Part shown: positions 13,574 to 23,791 of the stretch, piece by piece
Position numbering within the stretch: the first letter of the stretch is position 1
Layout of the letters: each line of letters opens with the position of its first letter
Assembly (NCBI GenBank): GCA_902558375.1
Contig: CACEDQ010000001.1
Coordinates: forward strand, 1 to 64,000
Length of the DNA stretch: 64,000 nt
Reading direction: 5' to 3'
DNA from: an uncultured SAR86 cluster bacterium
GTDB lineage: Bacteria; Pseudomonadota; Gammaproteobacteria; Magnimaribacterales; D2472
Position numbers and translations under genes: made by a program
The notes under the pieces: model-generated
Told to the model about the DNA's origin: nothing
What the model saw: only the letters and a program-made list of their open reading frames with translations
The model's database searches: none

Positions 13574-14030
13574 AAGTAAATATTTTTTATATATTTTAAT
13601 TTTTATTGTTCTTGATCTATTCTCAAAACACCTAGCATTAACTTATTTAAATCATTCAATGCCAATTGAATTTATTCCCTTTATTGATTTTTATTTAACC
13701 TTTAATTCAGGAATAGCCTTTGGATTTTTAGACCTTGGCTCCAGAGTAATGTCTAACATGCTTACCTTGGCTGGAATCTTAATTGTTGTTTATATGTTTG
13801 TACTTTTAAAAAATGAAAATGACAACACAAAAAAATTAGCTTTATCGATAATTATTGGAGGAGCACTTGGAAATATATTCGATAGATTGCCTGATGGATA
13901 TGTTACCGATTTTCTTCATTTAAAAATTAATAATTTTTCTTTTTTTATTTTTAATATTGCTGATGCATCCATTACTATTGGTGCAGTGCTTTTAATTTAT
14001 TTGGAGCTATTTAAGAAAGATAATGCCTAA
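13566..14030 (+). CDS. lspA: Lipoprotein signal peptidase (signal peptidase II)
   Basis: This inner-membrane aspartyl protease cleaves prolipoproteins before the lipidated Cys. The 154 residues have four hydrophobic segments. Catalytic-Asp motifs are GNIFDRLPDGYVTDFLH and NIADASITIG. The start is TTG at 13566, 8 bp inside ileS; no in-frame ATG would keep the first transmembrane segment. It is likely translationally coupled to ileS. Substrates in this window include the lipoproteins at 47485, 50982 and 51514. Confidence 0.95.
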   Translation: MFKSKYFLYILIFIVLDLFSKHLALTYLNHSMPIEFIPFIDFYLTFNSGIAFGFLDLGSRVMSNMLTLAGILIVVYMFVLLKNENDNTKKLALSIIIGGALGNIFDRLPDGYVTDFLHLKINNFSFFIFNIADASITIGAVLLIYLELFKKDNA

Positions 14031-14970
14031 TCATGGTAAAGAAATAAAGTTAGCAAATCCAAGAGGGTTTTGTGCTGGAGTTGACAGAGCTATTGATATA
14101 GTCAACAAAGCTTTAGAAATTTACGGTAGGCCAGTATATGTAAAACATGAAGTAGTTCACAACAAACATGTCGTTGAAGATTTAAAAAATAGAGGAGCAA
14201 TCTTTGTAGAAGAGATTGATGAGATACCCAATAACTCTCTAGTTATTTTCAGTGCCCACGGTGTTTCAGATCAAGTTGAAGAAACAACAAAATCTAGGAA
14301 TCTTCAGTATTTTGATGCAACATGCCCGCTAGTAACAAAAGTGCACATGGAAGTTGTAAGACACGCTAGGTCAGAAAAAGACATTATTTTAATTGGTCAC
14401 GAAGGACATCCTGAGGTTGAAGGAACTATGGGAAGACACATCAATAAGGAATTAAGTAATATTTATCTAGTTCAGGATGAGAGCGAAGCTTTAAAGATTA
14501 ATGTTTCTCAACCAGATAATTTAGCACTTGTTACTCAAACAACCCTGAGTGTTGATGATACGAAATCTATTATTGGAATCTTAAAAGAAAGATTCCCAAA
14601 TATAAAAGTACCAAAAAAGGATGATATTTGTTATGCAACGCAAAATAGACAAGATGCAGTGAAGCAATTAGCTCTTGAGTCTGACTACATGATTGTTGTG
14701 GGATCAAAAAATAGCTCAAACTCAAACAGATTAAAGGAACTAGCAGAAAAATGTGGATGTAAGTCAGTTCTAATAGATGGCTTTGAAGATCTTAATTTAT
14801 CTGAATTAGATGGATGTAATAGAATTTCAATCACAGCCGGAGCTTCTGCGCCTGAGGAAAGAGTGCAAGAAATTGCCAATGAATTACAAAAATATACTGG
14901 GGCATTAATTAATGAAAGCGGAGAAGATAAAGAGAGTATTTTCTTTAAGCTGCCTCCCTTATTAAGATAA
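14023..14970 (+). CDS. ispH: 4-hydroxy-3-methylbut-2-enyl diphosphate reductase
   Basis: This Fe-S enzyme is the last step of the MEP isoprenoid pathway, making IPP and DMAPP. Seen: the three cluster cysteines Cys17 (RGFCAGVDRAI), Cys101 (DATCPLVTKVH) and Cys203 (DDICYATQNRQDA); the His/Glu block IGHEGHPEVEGT; and VGSKNSSNSNRL. The 315 residues match E. coli closely. It overlaps lspA by 8 bp. The fkpB gene that sits between lspA and ispH in E. coli is absent. Confidence 0.98.
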   Translation: MPNHGKEIKLANPRGFCAGVDRAIDIVNKALEIYGRPVYVKHEVVHNKHVVEDLKNRGAIFVEEIDEIPNNSLVIFSAHGVSDQVEETTKSRNLQYFDATCPLVTKVHMEVVRHARSEKDIILIGHEGHPEVEGTMGRHINKELSNIYLVQDESEALKINVSQPDNLALVTQTTLSVDDTKSIIGILKERFPNIKVPKKDDICYATQNRQDAVKQLALESDYMIVVGSKNSSNSNRLKELAEKCGCKSVLIDGFEDLNLSELDGCNRISITAGASAPEERVQEIANELQKYTGALINESGEDKESIFFKLPPLLR

Positions 14971-15510
14971 ATGGAAATTAAAAATCATATTCTTCAAGAT
15001 ATTAAGTTTTTAAAATCCCCAAATTTTAATGAAAGACCGAAAAATATTGAAATTAATTTATTGGTTATTCATTCTATAAGCCTCCCTCCAAAAAAATATA
15101 ACACTGATCACATTGAAAAATTCTTTATGAATGAACTGGATTGTAGATTAGATGATTTTTATAAAAAAATAGATGGTTTAAAAGTTTCTTCTCACGTATT
15201 AATAAAAAGGACTGGAGAAATAATTCAGTTTGTACCCTTTAACCAAAGAGCCTGGCATGCAGGTGTATCGACATACAAAGGAAGAGATGACTGCAATGAT
15301 TTTTCAATAGGCATAGAGCTTGAGGGGTATGAAGATGATATTTTTGAGGATATTCAGTACGAAAAATTATCTCAAATTACAGAGATACTATTGCGAGAGT
15401 ATACTGGTATTAGTAAGGAAGATATAAAGGGTCATTCGGACATAGCTCCTGGTCGTAAAACAGATCCAGGAATCTTGTTTGATTGGGATAGGTATTTAAG
15501 CAATGTATAA
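14971..15510 (+). CDS. ampD: 1,6-anhydro-N-acetylmuramyl-L-alanine amidase
   Basis: This cytoplasmic zinc amidase cuts the peptide from anhydro-muropeptides during wall recycling. Seen in 179 residues: zinc ligands in LLVIHSISLPP and GHSDIAPGRKTDPG; the substrate block NQRAWHAGVSTYKGR with a further His; and IGIELEG. No signal peptide, which separates AmpD from periplasmic AmiD. It starts right after the ispH stop and overlaps the AmpG-like permease by 8 bp, so importer and first enzyme of the pathway are co-expressed. Confidence 0.95.
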   Translation: MEIKNHILQDIKFLKSPNFNERPKNIEINLLVIHSISLPPKKYNTDHIEKFFMNELDCRLDDFYKKIDGLKVSSHVLIKRTGEIIQFVPFNQRAWHAGVSTYKGRDDCNDFSIGIELEGYEDDIFEDIQYEKLSQITEILLREYTGISKEDIKGHSDIAPGRKTDPGILFDWDRYLSNV

Positions 15511-16759
15511 CTTAAGAAAAATGTTTGTGATGCTCTCATTGGGCTTTGGTTCTGGATTACCATATATACTTCTTATCAGTACCACATCAGCTTGGTTAAG
15601 AGACGCGGGTGTAGAATTGAGTCTCATAGGATTTTTTGCGTGGATAACATTTGCTTACACCATCAAGTTTATATGGGCTCCACTAGTCGATAGATTTTCA
15701 GTTCCATATTTTGCTAGATATGGCCATAGAAAGAGCTGGATAGCACTAATGCAAATAATAATAATCAGTGCTTTATTGCTGTTATCAAATATTGATCCTC
15801 TGCAAAGTTTTTTATTTTTTTGTATAGTTGCTGGATTAATTGCTTTTGCAGGCTCTTTTCAAGATATTGCAATAGATGCCTTCAGAATTGAATATGCTCA
15901 TATTAGTGATCAAGGTAACTTAGCGGCCGCTTATCAACTTGGTTATAGATTAGCAATAATAGCTGCAACTTCATTAGCGTTAATTTTTGCTGATTCGAAT
16001 GGCTGGTCTTTGACATATAAGTTATTGGCGGCGCTTATGTGCATTGGTTTTCTTGGGGTTATATTTTCTACCGAGAATAGAAATCCTGAACTGGGAAAAC
16101 TTAATTTTTCTAATTCAATTTATGAGCCATTAAAAGATTTCTTTTCTCGCTTTAAATTTTTTATGGCATCAATTTTACTACTCATAGTTGCTACATATAG
16201 ATTAACAGACATTGTGATGGGCCCGATGGCAACTCCCTTTTATATAGATATGGGTTTTACCTTAACTGAGATAGGCGCTGTAGTAAAAGTTGTAGCATTA
16301 ATAGCATCAATTGTTGGCATTTTTATTGGCGGTTTATTAATTAAGAGAATAAAAATTTTTAGATCACTTTTAGTTGGCGCATTTTTGGTGATGATCACAA
16401 ATGTCTTATTTGCGTACGTTGCTATTACAGAAAAAAATATTATTTCTTTAGCATCTATTGTTGCGATGGATAGTCTTGCTGCTGGCATTGTTGGAACTGT
16501 AAATATTGCATTTTTAACAAGCTTAGTATCAAAAAAATATACAGCTTTTCAATATGCTTTGCTTACAGGCTTTATGACTTTGCCTGGGTTTGCATTAAAA
16601 GGTCTATCGGGTGTTTGGGTCGAGTCGTTTCAAACATTATATGGTTTTGAATATGGCTGGATGAGTTTTTATGTAGTTACTTCATTGTTAACAATTCCAT
16701 CAATACTATTGTTATATATTAATAGAGCATTTTTGCAGAAACATGAAGACACTTTATAG
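15503..16759 (+). CDS. ampG: AmpG-like muropeptide permease (MFS)
   Basis: This is a 418-residue major-facilitator protein with about twelve membrane segments. The start MLSLGFGSGLPYILLISTT and the following TIKFIWAPLVDRF with GHRKSW match AmpG, which imports GlcNAc-anhydroMurNAc peptides. FQDIAIDAFRIE is also characteristic. It is directly coupled to ampD (8-bp overlap), which strongly supports a recycling role. The last 17 bp overlap the VanZ-like gene. Confidence 0.92.
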   Translation: MYNLRKMFVMLSLGFGSGLPYILLISTTSAWLRDAGVELSLIGFFAWITFAYTIKFIWAPLVDRFSVPYFARYGHRKSWIALMQIIIISALLLLSNIDPLQSFLFFCIVAGLIAFAGSFQDIAIDAFRIEYAHISDQGNLAAAYQLGYRLAIIAATSLALIFADSNGWSLTYKLLAALMCIGFLGVIFSTENRNPELGKLNFSNSIYEPLKDFFSRFKFFMASILLLIVATYRLTDIVMGPMATPFYIDMGFTLTEIGAVVKVVALIASIVGIFIGGLLIKRIKIFRSLLVGAFLVMITNVLFAYVAITEKNIISLASIVAMDSLAAGIVGTVNIAFLTSLVSKKYTAFQYALLTGFMTLPGFALKGLSGVWVESFQTLYGFEYGWMSFYVVTSLLTIPSILLLYINRAFLQKHEDTL

Positions 16760-17081
16760 ATCAGTATTTTTCTTAAGTTTAATAATTATATTTTATTTAA
16801 GCATAGTACCAGCTTCTGATATACCAAACATAGCAGCGCTAGATTTTCTAAGCGATAAATTTATACATGCTTTAATATTTTTATTTCTATCTTTTGTTGG
16901 CCTAAAATGCCATTTTAATATTTCTATATTATTTTTATTAACTATGGTATTTAGTTTTGGCCTTACGATTGAGATAATTCATTATTACCATCCTTATAGA
17001 TTTTTTGAAATAGCTGATTTAATCGCAAATTTAATTGGAATTTTGGCTGCCTTACTAATTTTCAATAAAAAAATCATATAA
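16743..17081 (+). CDS. VanZ-like small membrane protein
   Basis: The 112 residues contain three or four hydrophobic segments. The motif DKFIHALIFLFLSFVGL, then IEIIHYYHPYRFFEIADLIANLIG, matches the VanZ-like family (His in helix 2, acidic residues before helix 4). The family is named after a teicoplanin-resistance protein, but its biochemical role is not established. It is the last gene of the msrB-murJ-ribF-ileS-lspA-ispH-ampD-ampG run. No terminator is visible between it and the groES leader. Confidence 0.8.
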   Translation: MKTLYRSVFFLSLIIIFYLSIVPASDIPNIAALDFLSDKFIHALIFLFLSFVGLKCHFNISILFLLTMVFSFGLTIEIIHYYHPYRFFEIADLIANLIGILAALLIFNKKII

Positions 17082-17084
17082 GGT

Positions 17085-17110
17085 ATTGATTTCTGTTATT
17101 TAGACCATAA
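17085..17110 (+). promoter_or_regulatory. Weak heat-shock (sigma-32)-like promoter of groES-groEL
   Basis: ATTGATT at 17085-17091 and GACCATAA at 17103-17110 are separated by 11 bp. They partly resemble CTTGAAA and CCCCATNT. A start near 17117 would place the palindrome at 17117-17136 at the very 5' end of the message. The match is only partial, so this is tentative. Confidence 0.25.
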
Positions 17111-17116
17111 CTAGTG

Positions 17117-17136
17117 TGTTAGTTAATAAACTAACA
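17117..17136. promoter_or_regulatory. Perfect 8-bp inverted repeat in the groES leader
   Basis: TGTTAGTT and AACTAACA flank AATA, 35 bp before the groES ATG. It is not the CIRCE element (no TTAGCACTC arm), so HrcA control is not indicated. It could be a repressor operator or an RNA hairpin in the leader. The palindrome is seen; its role is unknown. Confidence 0.5.
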
Positions 17137-17170
17137 TAAAATTCATTAATTATTTTAATAGGAGATAAAA

Positions 17171-17458
17171 ATGAAATTAAGACCTTTGCATGACAAGGTT
17201 CTAGTTAAGAGAACTGAAGAAGAAGAAACTTCATCCGGAGGTATTATTCTTTCAGGATCTGCCAAAGAAAAACCTTCACAAGGTGAGGTAATATCAGTGG
17301 GGCCTGGCAAGAAAAATGATTCAGGAGAGGTTGTTCCAGTAAATGTTAAAGCTGGTGATACTGTTCTTTTTGGTCAGTATGCCGGTAACGAAGTAAAAGT
17401 TGATGGCGAAGAATATCTAATCATGAGTGAGAGTGATATTTTCGGTGTTATTGAATAA
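17171..17458 (+). CDS. groS: Co-chaperonin GroES
   Basis: This 95-residue lid of the GroEL folding chamber has the complete family sequence. Seen: [14 protein letters not shown]; the mobile loop [18 protein letters not shown] carrying the GroEL-binding Ile-Ile-Leu; and the C-terminal strand [15 protein letters not shown]. An AGGAG ribosome site (17160-17164) is well placed. It stands 32 bp before groEL in the conserved operon. Confidence 0.98.
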   Translation: MKLRPLHDKVLVKRTEEEETSSGGIILSGSAKEKPSQGEVISVGPGKKNDSGEVVPVNVKAGDTVLFGQYAGNEVKVDGEEYLIMSESDIFGVIE

Positions 17459-17478
17459 TTAATAAATATAAATACTAA

Positions 17479-19134
<1,656 letters not shown>

Positions 19135-19154
19135 TCATTCAATGTTCATTATTA

Positions 19155-19180
19155 AATGGGGTCTTTTGGCCCCATTTTTA
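19155..19180 (+). terminator. Rho-independent terminator of groES-groEL
   Basis: A 7-bp stem AATGGGG / CCCCATT with an 8-nt loop is followed by TTTTTA, 20 bp after the groEL stop. It separates the chaperonin operon from the membrane-protein gene at 19239. Confidence 0.88.
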
Positions 19181-19238
19181 TTAGATTTAAAGTAAAATCT
19201 ATTCTAATATAAGATAAAGCATATTTATAAGGAGAGTC

Positions 19239-19880
19239 ATGGATATTTTAACCGATCAAGCGTTTTTTAGATCCTTTCATATTTTATTTGGTATAGCCTG
19301 GATAGGCTTACTTTATTACTTTAACTTTGTTCAGGGTGAGTATGTAAAAGTTGCTGATCCAGATGCAAAAGCTGACGTATTTAAGAAACTTGCACCTAAC
19401 GCATTGTGGTGGTTCAGATGGGCTGCATTATTTACTTTTTTAACCGGAGTAGTCCTTTTACATCAAATTAGCGTAAAAATTGGAACAGAAATTATATTAG
19501 GCGCAACGATGGGAACATTTATGATGCTTAATGTATGGGGAATTATATGGAGAAATCAAAAAATTGTTTTAGGAATGAAGGAAGGAGATGCTGCAGTTGC
19601 TGGAGCAAAAGCAGGACTGGCATCAAGAACTAATACTCTTTTTTCAGTACCAATGTTGATGTATATGGTTTATTCAGCGCATGGACAAGTTGATACAAAT
19701 TTAATAATTCATCCAGAGTGGAGCAGTACCAGTCTTTTAGTAGGATTAGCTATCGTTTTTGCAATAGAAGCTAATGCAATTTGGGGAAAAATGATACCTG
19801 CAATTACTTCTGTAAGAGCAGTAATAACATCTTCATTTGTGCTTGCTGTTGTTATGAAAATTATTACAGATTTTATGTAA
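19239..19880 (+). CDS. Membrane protein resembling the N-terminal domain of PuuD-type urate oxidase
   Basis: The 213 residues have five or six hydrophobic segments. The start, SFHILFGIAWIGLLYYFNFVQ, and the later ALWWFRWAALFTFLTGVVLL and MLNVWGIIWRNQKIV, resemble the Urate_ox_N membrane domain (PuuD). In full-length PuuD proteins a cytochrome c domain follows; here the protein ends after the membrane part and no CxxCH is present. Histidines such as His14 could hold haem b. The gene is monocistronic between two hairpin terminators, with a GGAG site before the ATG. No purine-catabolism genes lie near, so urate as substrate is unsupported; the family call rests on motif memory. Confidence 0.6.
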   Translation: MDILTDQAFFRSFHILFGIAWIGLLYYFNFVQGEYVKVADPDAKADVFKKLAPNALWWFRWAALFTFLTGVVLLHQISVKIGTEIILGATMGTFMMLNVWGIIWRNQKIVLGMKEGDAAVAGAKAGLASRTNTLFSVPMLMYMVYSAHGQVDTNLIIHPEWSSTSLLVGLAIVFAIEANAIWGKMIPAITSVRAVITSSFVLAVVMKIITDFM

Positions 19881-19902
19881 ATTTATGATTAAATTTGTTT
19901 TA

Positions 19903-19930
19903 GGGGAGCTTTAGCTCCCCTTTATTTTTA
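19903..19930 (+). terminator. Rho-independent terminator
   Basis: GGGGAGC / GCTCCCC with a TTTA loop is followed by TTTATTTTTA, 22 bp after the membrane-protein stop. This is one of the strongest hairpins in the window and isolates that gene from folE. Confidence 0.92.
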
Positions 19931-19989
19931 AATACTTTCTAAAATAGAATAAAATCATATAGAATTACCACAAAAATACAGGAAATTAC

Positions 19990-20574
19990 ATGGATAAAAA
20001 GCCAAGCGAAACTGAAGTACTGGAAGCTGTAAGAAAGCTTATTTTATGGGCAGGAGATGACCCTGAAAGAGAAGGGTTAATTGAAACACCTAAAAGAGTA
20101 GCTAAAGCATATAAAGAATTCTTTTCAGGCTATCATGAAGATCCATATGAAATCTTAAATAAAACCTTTGAAGAAGTTGAAGGTTATGACGATGCTGTTA
20201 TTGTTAGAGATATAAGAGTTGAATCTCATTGTGAGCACCATATGGTTCCAATTATAGGGGTTGCTCACGTCGGTTATATACCAAACAATAGGGTAGTTGG
20301 AATAAGTAAATTAGCAAGGCTTGTAGATGTTTTTGGTAAAAGACTTCAAACGCAAGAAACAATGACAGCTCAGATTGCAGATACTATTAATGATGTTCTT
20401 CAACCAAAGGGTGTTGCAGTTGTAATTGATGCTAGTCATGGGTGTATGAGCACTAGGGGTATTCATAAAACCGAATCAAGTACTATTACCTCAAGAATGC
20501 TAGGTATATTTAGAGAAGATAATAAAGCTAGAGAGGAATTCATTAATTTGATTAATTCGCCTAAGAAATTTTAA
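19990..20574 (+). CDS. folE: GTP cyclohydrolase I
   Basis: It opens the GTP ring to make dihydroneopterin triphosphate, the first step of folate synthesis. Seen in 194 residues: the zinc site around Cys81-His83-His84 ([11 protein letters not shown]) and the later Cys in [27 protein letters not shown]; and the QTQE-like [13 protein letters not shown]. The N-terminal [17 protein letters not shown] is canonical. It abuts maf with no spacer and starts the folE-maf-cysS-flavoprotein run. Confidence 0.97.
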   Translation: MDKKPSETEVLEAVRKLILWAGDDPEREGLIETPKRVAKAYKEFFSGYHEDPYEILNKTFEEVEGYDDAVIVRDIRVESHCEHHMVPIIGVAHVGYIPNNRVVGISKLARLVDVFGKRLQTQETMTAQIADTINDVLQPKGVAVVIDASHGCMSTRGIHKTESSTITSRMLGIFREDNKAREEFINLINSPKKF

Positions 20575-21213
20575 ATGAACTCTAACAAGATACTGCTATC
20601 AAGTATCAGCCCATCAGTACCCATAATTCTTGCTTCAGGCTCTGAGAGCAGAAGGGTTATGCTTGAAGATGCGGGTTTAGATTTTAAAGTTTCTTCTTCT
20701 GATGTAGATGAGGATATTCTTAAAGAACAAATGTCAGGAATGCCTTTTGAGGAACAAGTAGTAAAGCTAGCATCTGCTAAAGCTGAAGAAGTAAGCATTA
20801 AAAATCAAGATCATATTGTCATTGGGGGCGATCAAATGTGTGTTTGCAACAACACAATCTTTGATAAACCAGGCTCTATTGAAAAAGCAATAAATAATCT
20901 ACAAATTTTATCTGGAACAACTCATCATCAATATAGTGGTATCTGTATTTTTAAAAACGGTGAATCATTATGGGCGTATTGTGAAACTGTTGAAATGAAT
21001 ATGCATCAATTATCAGATGAAGAAATAATTAATTACGTAAAATTAGAAAATCCTATTCATGCTGCTGGTGCATATAAATTTGAATCTTTAGGATGTAACT
21101 TATTCTCATCTGTGAATGGTTCCTCATATACAATAAGAGGAATGCCGTTGTTACCCTTACTAAGTAAATTAAGAGAAATGGGCGTAATAAATCTTGAAAA
21201 ATCTATTAATTAA
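20575..21213 (+). CDS. Maf-family nucleoside triphosphate pyrophosphatase
   Basis: The 212 residues match the Maf/HAM1-like house-cleaning enzymes that hydrolyse non-canonical or modified NTPs to NMP and PPi. Seen: the N-terminal loop ILASGSESRRVMLEDAGL with its Arg pair; the catalytic acidic block VIGGDQMCVC; HAAGAYKFESLG; and RGMPLLPLLSKLREMG at the end. GGDQ differs from the ADT/SDQ forms of the E. coli paralogs, so the exact substrate class is not assigned. It starts immediately after the folE stop and abuts cysS. Confidence 0.87.
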   Translation: MNSNKILLSSISPSVPIILASGSESRRVMLEDAGLDFKVSSSDVDEDILKEQMSGMPFEEQVVKLASAKAEEVSIKNQDHIVIGGDQMCVCNNTIFDKPGSIEKAINNLQILSGTTHHQYSGICIFKNGESLWAYCETVEMNMHQLSDEEIINYVKLENPIHAAGAYKFESLGCNLFSSVNGSSYTIRGMPLLPLLSKLREMGVINLEKSIN

Positions 21214-22593
21214 ATGAAAATTTTTAATACTCATTCCGGAAAAAAAGAGGACTTTATTCCTATAAATCCAGAGCATATTAAAATTTATGCCTGTGGCCCA
21301 ACTGTATATAACTATGCACATATTGGTAATGCAAGAATGGCAGTTGTTTTTGATACTTTGGTCAGAGTTTTGAGAGATATATATCCAAAAGTTACTTATG
21401 TCTCAAACATAACTGATATTGATGACAAAATTATTGATGCTGCAAATGAATTAAAAGTACCAATAGAAGAGATAACTAATAAATATACAAATATTTATAA
21501 CGAAGATATGTCAAAGCTTTTAGTGATGGCTCCAGATATTCAACCAAAAGCTACTGAATACATTCCAGAAATGATAGCTCTTATTAATGATTTAATAGAT
21601 AAAAATCATGCATACGAAAAAGAAGGACATGTTTTATTTCATGTGCCCTCGTATGAAAATTATGGGAGCCTTTCAAAAAGAAATCGTGAAGAACAGATTG
21701 CCGGGAGTAGGGTTGAAATTGCGCCATTTAAAAAGGATCCAGCTGATTTTGTGTTATGGAAGCCAAGCAATGACAAACAACCAGGCTGGGACTCACCGTG
21801 GGGATATGGAAGACCTGGCTGGCATACAGAATGTTCAGCAATGTCTGAAAAAACACTAGGGCTTCCTTTTGATATTCATGGTGGTGGAAGAGATCTTACA
21901 TTTCCCCATCATGAAAATGAGATTGCTCAAAGTTGTTGCTCATCTGCTGATATTAACAATCCAAATTCATATGTAAATTATTGGATGCATAATGGTTTTG
22001 TAACAGTAAGCGGCGAAAAAATGTCTAAATCTTTAGGCAACATTTCTTTGGTTAAAGATTTAACTAATTCAAATCATGGAGAAGTGGTTCGACTAGCACT
22101 TCTTTCGTCTCACTATAGACAGGCTCTTGATTGGAACGAAAAAGTTATTCATCAGTCCAAAAGATTACTAGATAAACTATACAACTTGTTGAATGAGATT
22201 AAAGAGGTTGAACCATCAAAAGATTTAAGTTTGTCTGACAGTTTTATATCACCTCTTCTAGATGATCTAAATACTCCAGGCTTAATTGCAAATCTCAACA
22301 AGATGATTAAAGATTTTCATTCAATATCTGAAAATGAATTACCTGTATTTAAGACTAATTTAATTAGATCAACTAATCTAATTGGAGTATGCCAGTCTTC
22401 TTATGAGGATTGGTTGTCTGTAAAAAATAAAAATATTGATGAAGAGAAAATTAATAGACTTATTGCAGAAAGACTAGAGGCAAAAAAAATTAAAGACTTT
22501 GAAAGGGCAGATCAAATAAGACAAGAGCTATTAGATATGAATATCGAAATAAAAGATAATCAACAAGGAACTGACTGGAGCGTGAAGTCATGA
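21214..22593 (+). CDS. cysS: Cysteinyl-tRNA synthetase
   Basis: This class I synthetase charges tRNA-Cys. Seen in 459 residues: the zinc and HIGH region IYACGPTVYNYAHIGNAR; further zinc ligands in GWHTECSAMS and FPHHENEIAQ; KMSKSLGN near 269; and a C-terminal anticodon domain with FERADQIRQELLDM. It abuts maf upstream and overlaps the next gene by 4 bp (ATGA). Length and motifs are normal. Confidence 0.98.
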   Translation: MKIFNTHSGKKEDFIPINPEHIKIYACGPTVYNYAHIGNARMAVVFDTLVRVLRDIYPKVTYVSNITDIDDKIIDAANELKVPIEEITNKYTNIYNEDMSKLLVMAPDIQPKATEYIPEMIALINDLIDKNHAYEKEGHVLFHVPSYENYGSLSKRNREEQIAGSRVEIAPFKKDPADFVLWKPSNDKQPGWDSPWGYGRPGWHTECSAMSEKTLGLPFDIHGGGRDLTFPHHENEIAQSCCSSADINNPNSYVNYWMHNGFVTVSGEKMSKSLGNISLVKDLTNSNHGEVVRLALLSSHYRQALDWNEKVIHQSKRLLDKLYNLLNEIKEVEPSKDLSLSDSFISPLLDDLNTPGLIANLNKMIKDFHSISENELPVFKTNLIRSTNLIGVCQSSYEDWLSVKNKNIDEEKINRLIAERLEAKKIKDFERADQIRQELLDMNIEIKDNQQGTDWSVKS

Positions 22594-23195
22594 TTCCTGC
22601 AAAATCTCCTAATTATGATCTTCCAGATTCATACGATAATATTGAGCAAACTCTCATAACAGCTGATCAAATTCTTTCTGATGCAGTTGAAAATGCAAAA
22701 ACTCTTTTTCATTCACCGACAGTCTCATCTATTGATGATTCAAAAATAGTTTCTCGTGTAATGGTTTTAAGAGAATTTAATCTTAAAGAGAGATTTATGA
22801 GATTCCATACTGATTATAGAGCTCCTAAAATAAAACAATATAAACAAAATAGTACAGCTACTGTTTTAGGTTACGATCCAATATTAAAGGTTCAAATAAA
22901 ATTGCAAGGTAAAATCGAATCTCATTATCATAACTCTGTTACACGAAATGCTTGGGATGGCTCAACAACTAGGTCTAAAAAGTGTTATTCAGTTAAAGGG
23001 GGCTCCTCTTTTAAGATAGACAACCCCAATGAATATGATCTTAAAGATGGTAACATTGAGGATGGATATCTGAATTTTGCTGTATTAATCTTTCAATTTA
23101 ATTCATTAGAATTTCTTCACCTAAAAAGTTCCGGTCATAGGCGTGCTATCCATAGTTGGGATGATAATTACAAGTCTCAATGGCTTGTTCCATAA
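22590..23195 (+). CDS. Pyridoxamine 5'-phosphate oxidase-related FMN-binding protein
   Basis: The 201-residue split-barrel protein has RVMVLREFN followed by RFHTDYRAPKI, the pattern of the PPOX-like flavoprotein family (Alr4036 type). The end, RRAIHSWDDNYKSQWLVP, is typical of proteins annotated as pyridoxamine 5'-phosphate oxidase family. It is not a clear PdxH: the PLP-site residues of true PdxH are not obvious to me. It is coupled to cysS by a 4-bp overlap. The reaction is unknown; FMN binding is inferred from the family. Confidence 0.75.
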   Translation: MIPAKSPNYDLPDSYDNIEQTLITADQILSDAVENAKTLFHSPTVSSIDDSKIVSRVMVLREFNLKERFMRFHTDYRAPKIKQYKQNSTATVLGYDPILKVQIKLQGKIESHYHNSVTRNAWDGSTTRSKKCYSVKGGSSFKIDNPNEYDLKDGNIEDGYLNFAVLIFQFNSLEFLHLKSSGHRRAIHSWDDNYKSQWLVP

Positions 23196-23246
23196 AATAT
23201 ATTTTTCAATTTAAATAGACTTCAATTTTAAATAACACAAAAAAGC

Positions 23247-23267
23247 TTATTAATGTATTATTAATAA
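23247..23267. promoter_or_regulatory. AT-only inverted repeat upstream of the exported protein gene
   Basis: TTATTAAT and ATTAATAA flank GTATT. With one mismatch the arms extend by a further three pairs outward (AAG/CTT). It lies 26-46 bp before the ATG at 23293, where an operator or an upstream promoter element could sit. AT-only palindromes arise easily in such DNA, so the function is uncertain. Confidence 0.3.
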
Positions 23268-23292
23268 ACTTAATTTTATTTGGGAGAGAGAA

Positions 23293-23787
23293 ATGAAAAA
23301 ATATTTATTAGCTAGTTTTCTTCTATTTTCAACAGGATTAGTTTTTAGTGACGGTCATTCAAGTGCTGAAAAAGAAGTAATTGCAAAAGTAAAAACTTAC
23401 TGGGTAGCAAGGAATAGTGCTGATTGGTCATCTGTTGTTGCAATGAGTAGTTCAACTGGAGTACTTAATACTAATTCTGATGGTAGTTTTCACAAGCCAA
23501 AAACTGTTCAAACAGTAGAGGATTGGAAAAATCAAAATGTTAGTGGCACTGGAGTAGTTAACGTTCATGCCCCTGAAGCATATGAGCTAAATGATGATAC
23601 TGTTTTTGTGAGATATTATGCAGAAGGCGTTGTTCCTGATGCAAATGGCGGAATGAAGCCATATAGAACAAGGGTAACAAGTGTTTGGATAAATGAAAAA
23701 AATAGCTGGGTAATTAAGACAATGCATTTTTCATCAGCGGCTTATGGTGGAACTCATCAAACTGTGGCATCAGATTTTGAGGATTAA
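23293..23787 (+). CDS. Exported NTF2/SnoaL-like (DUF4440-type) protein
   Basis: The 164 residues begin with a clear signal peptide (MKKYLLASFLLFSTGLVFS), so the mature part is periplasmic. The core, EVIAKVKTYWVARNSADWSS then RTRVTSVWINEKNSWVIKTMHFSS, fits the cone-shaped NTF2-like fold: a helix, then strands ending in a W-(V/I)-I-x4-(F/H)-S pattern. Such proteins may be enzymes or binding subunits; no catalytic residue pair is evident. A GGGAGAG ribosome site precedes the ATG. The next exported gene starts 4 bp after the stop, so the two probably work together. Confidence 0.6.
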   Translation: MKKYLLASFLLFSTGLVFSDGHSSAEKEVIAKVKTYWVARNSADWSSVVAMSSSTGVLNTNSDGSFHKPKTVQTVEDWKNQNVSGTGVVNVHAPEAYELNDDTVFVRYYAEGVVPDANGGMKPYRTRVTSVWINEKNSWVIKTMHFSSAAYGGTHQTVASDFED

Positions 23788-23791
23788 TGAT

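Noticed and set aside
17117..17136. CIRCE element before groES
   Set aside because: The palindrome arms do not match TTAGCACTC-N9-GAGTGCTAA.
23744..23791. Longer start for the two-module exported protein
   Set aside because: It overlaps the previous gene and would bury the signal peptide; the ATG at 23792 gives a standard exported protein.
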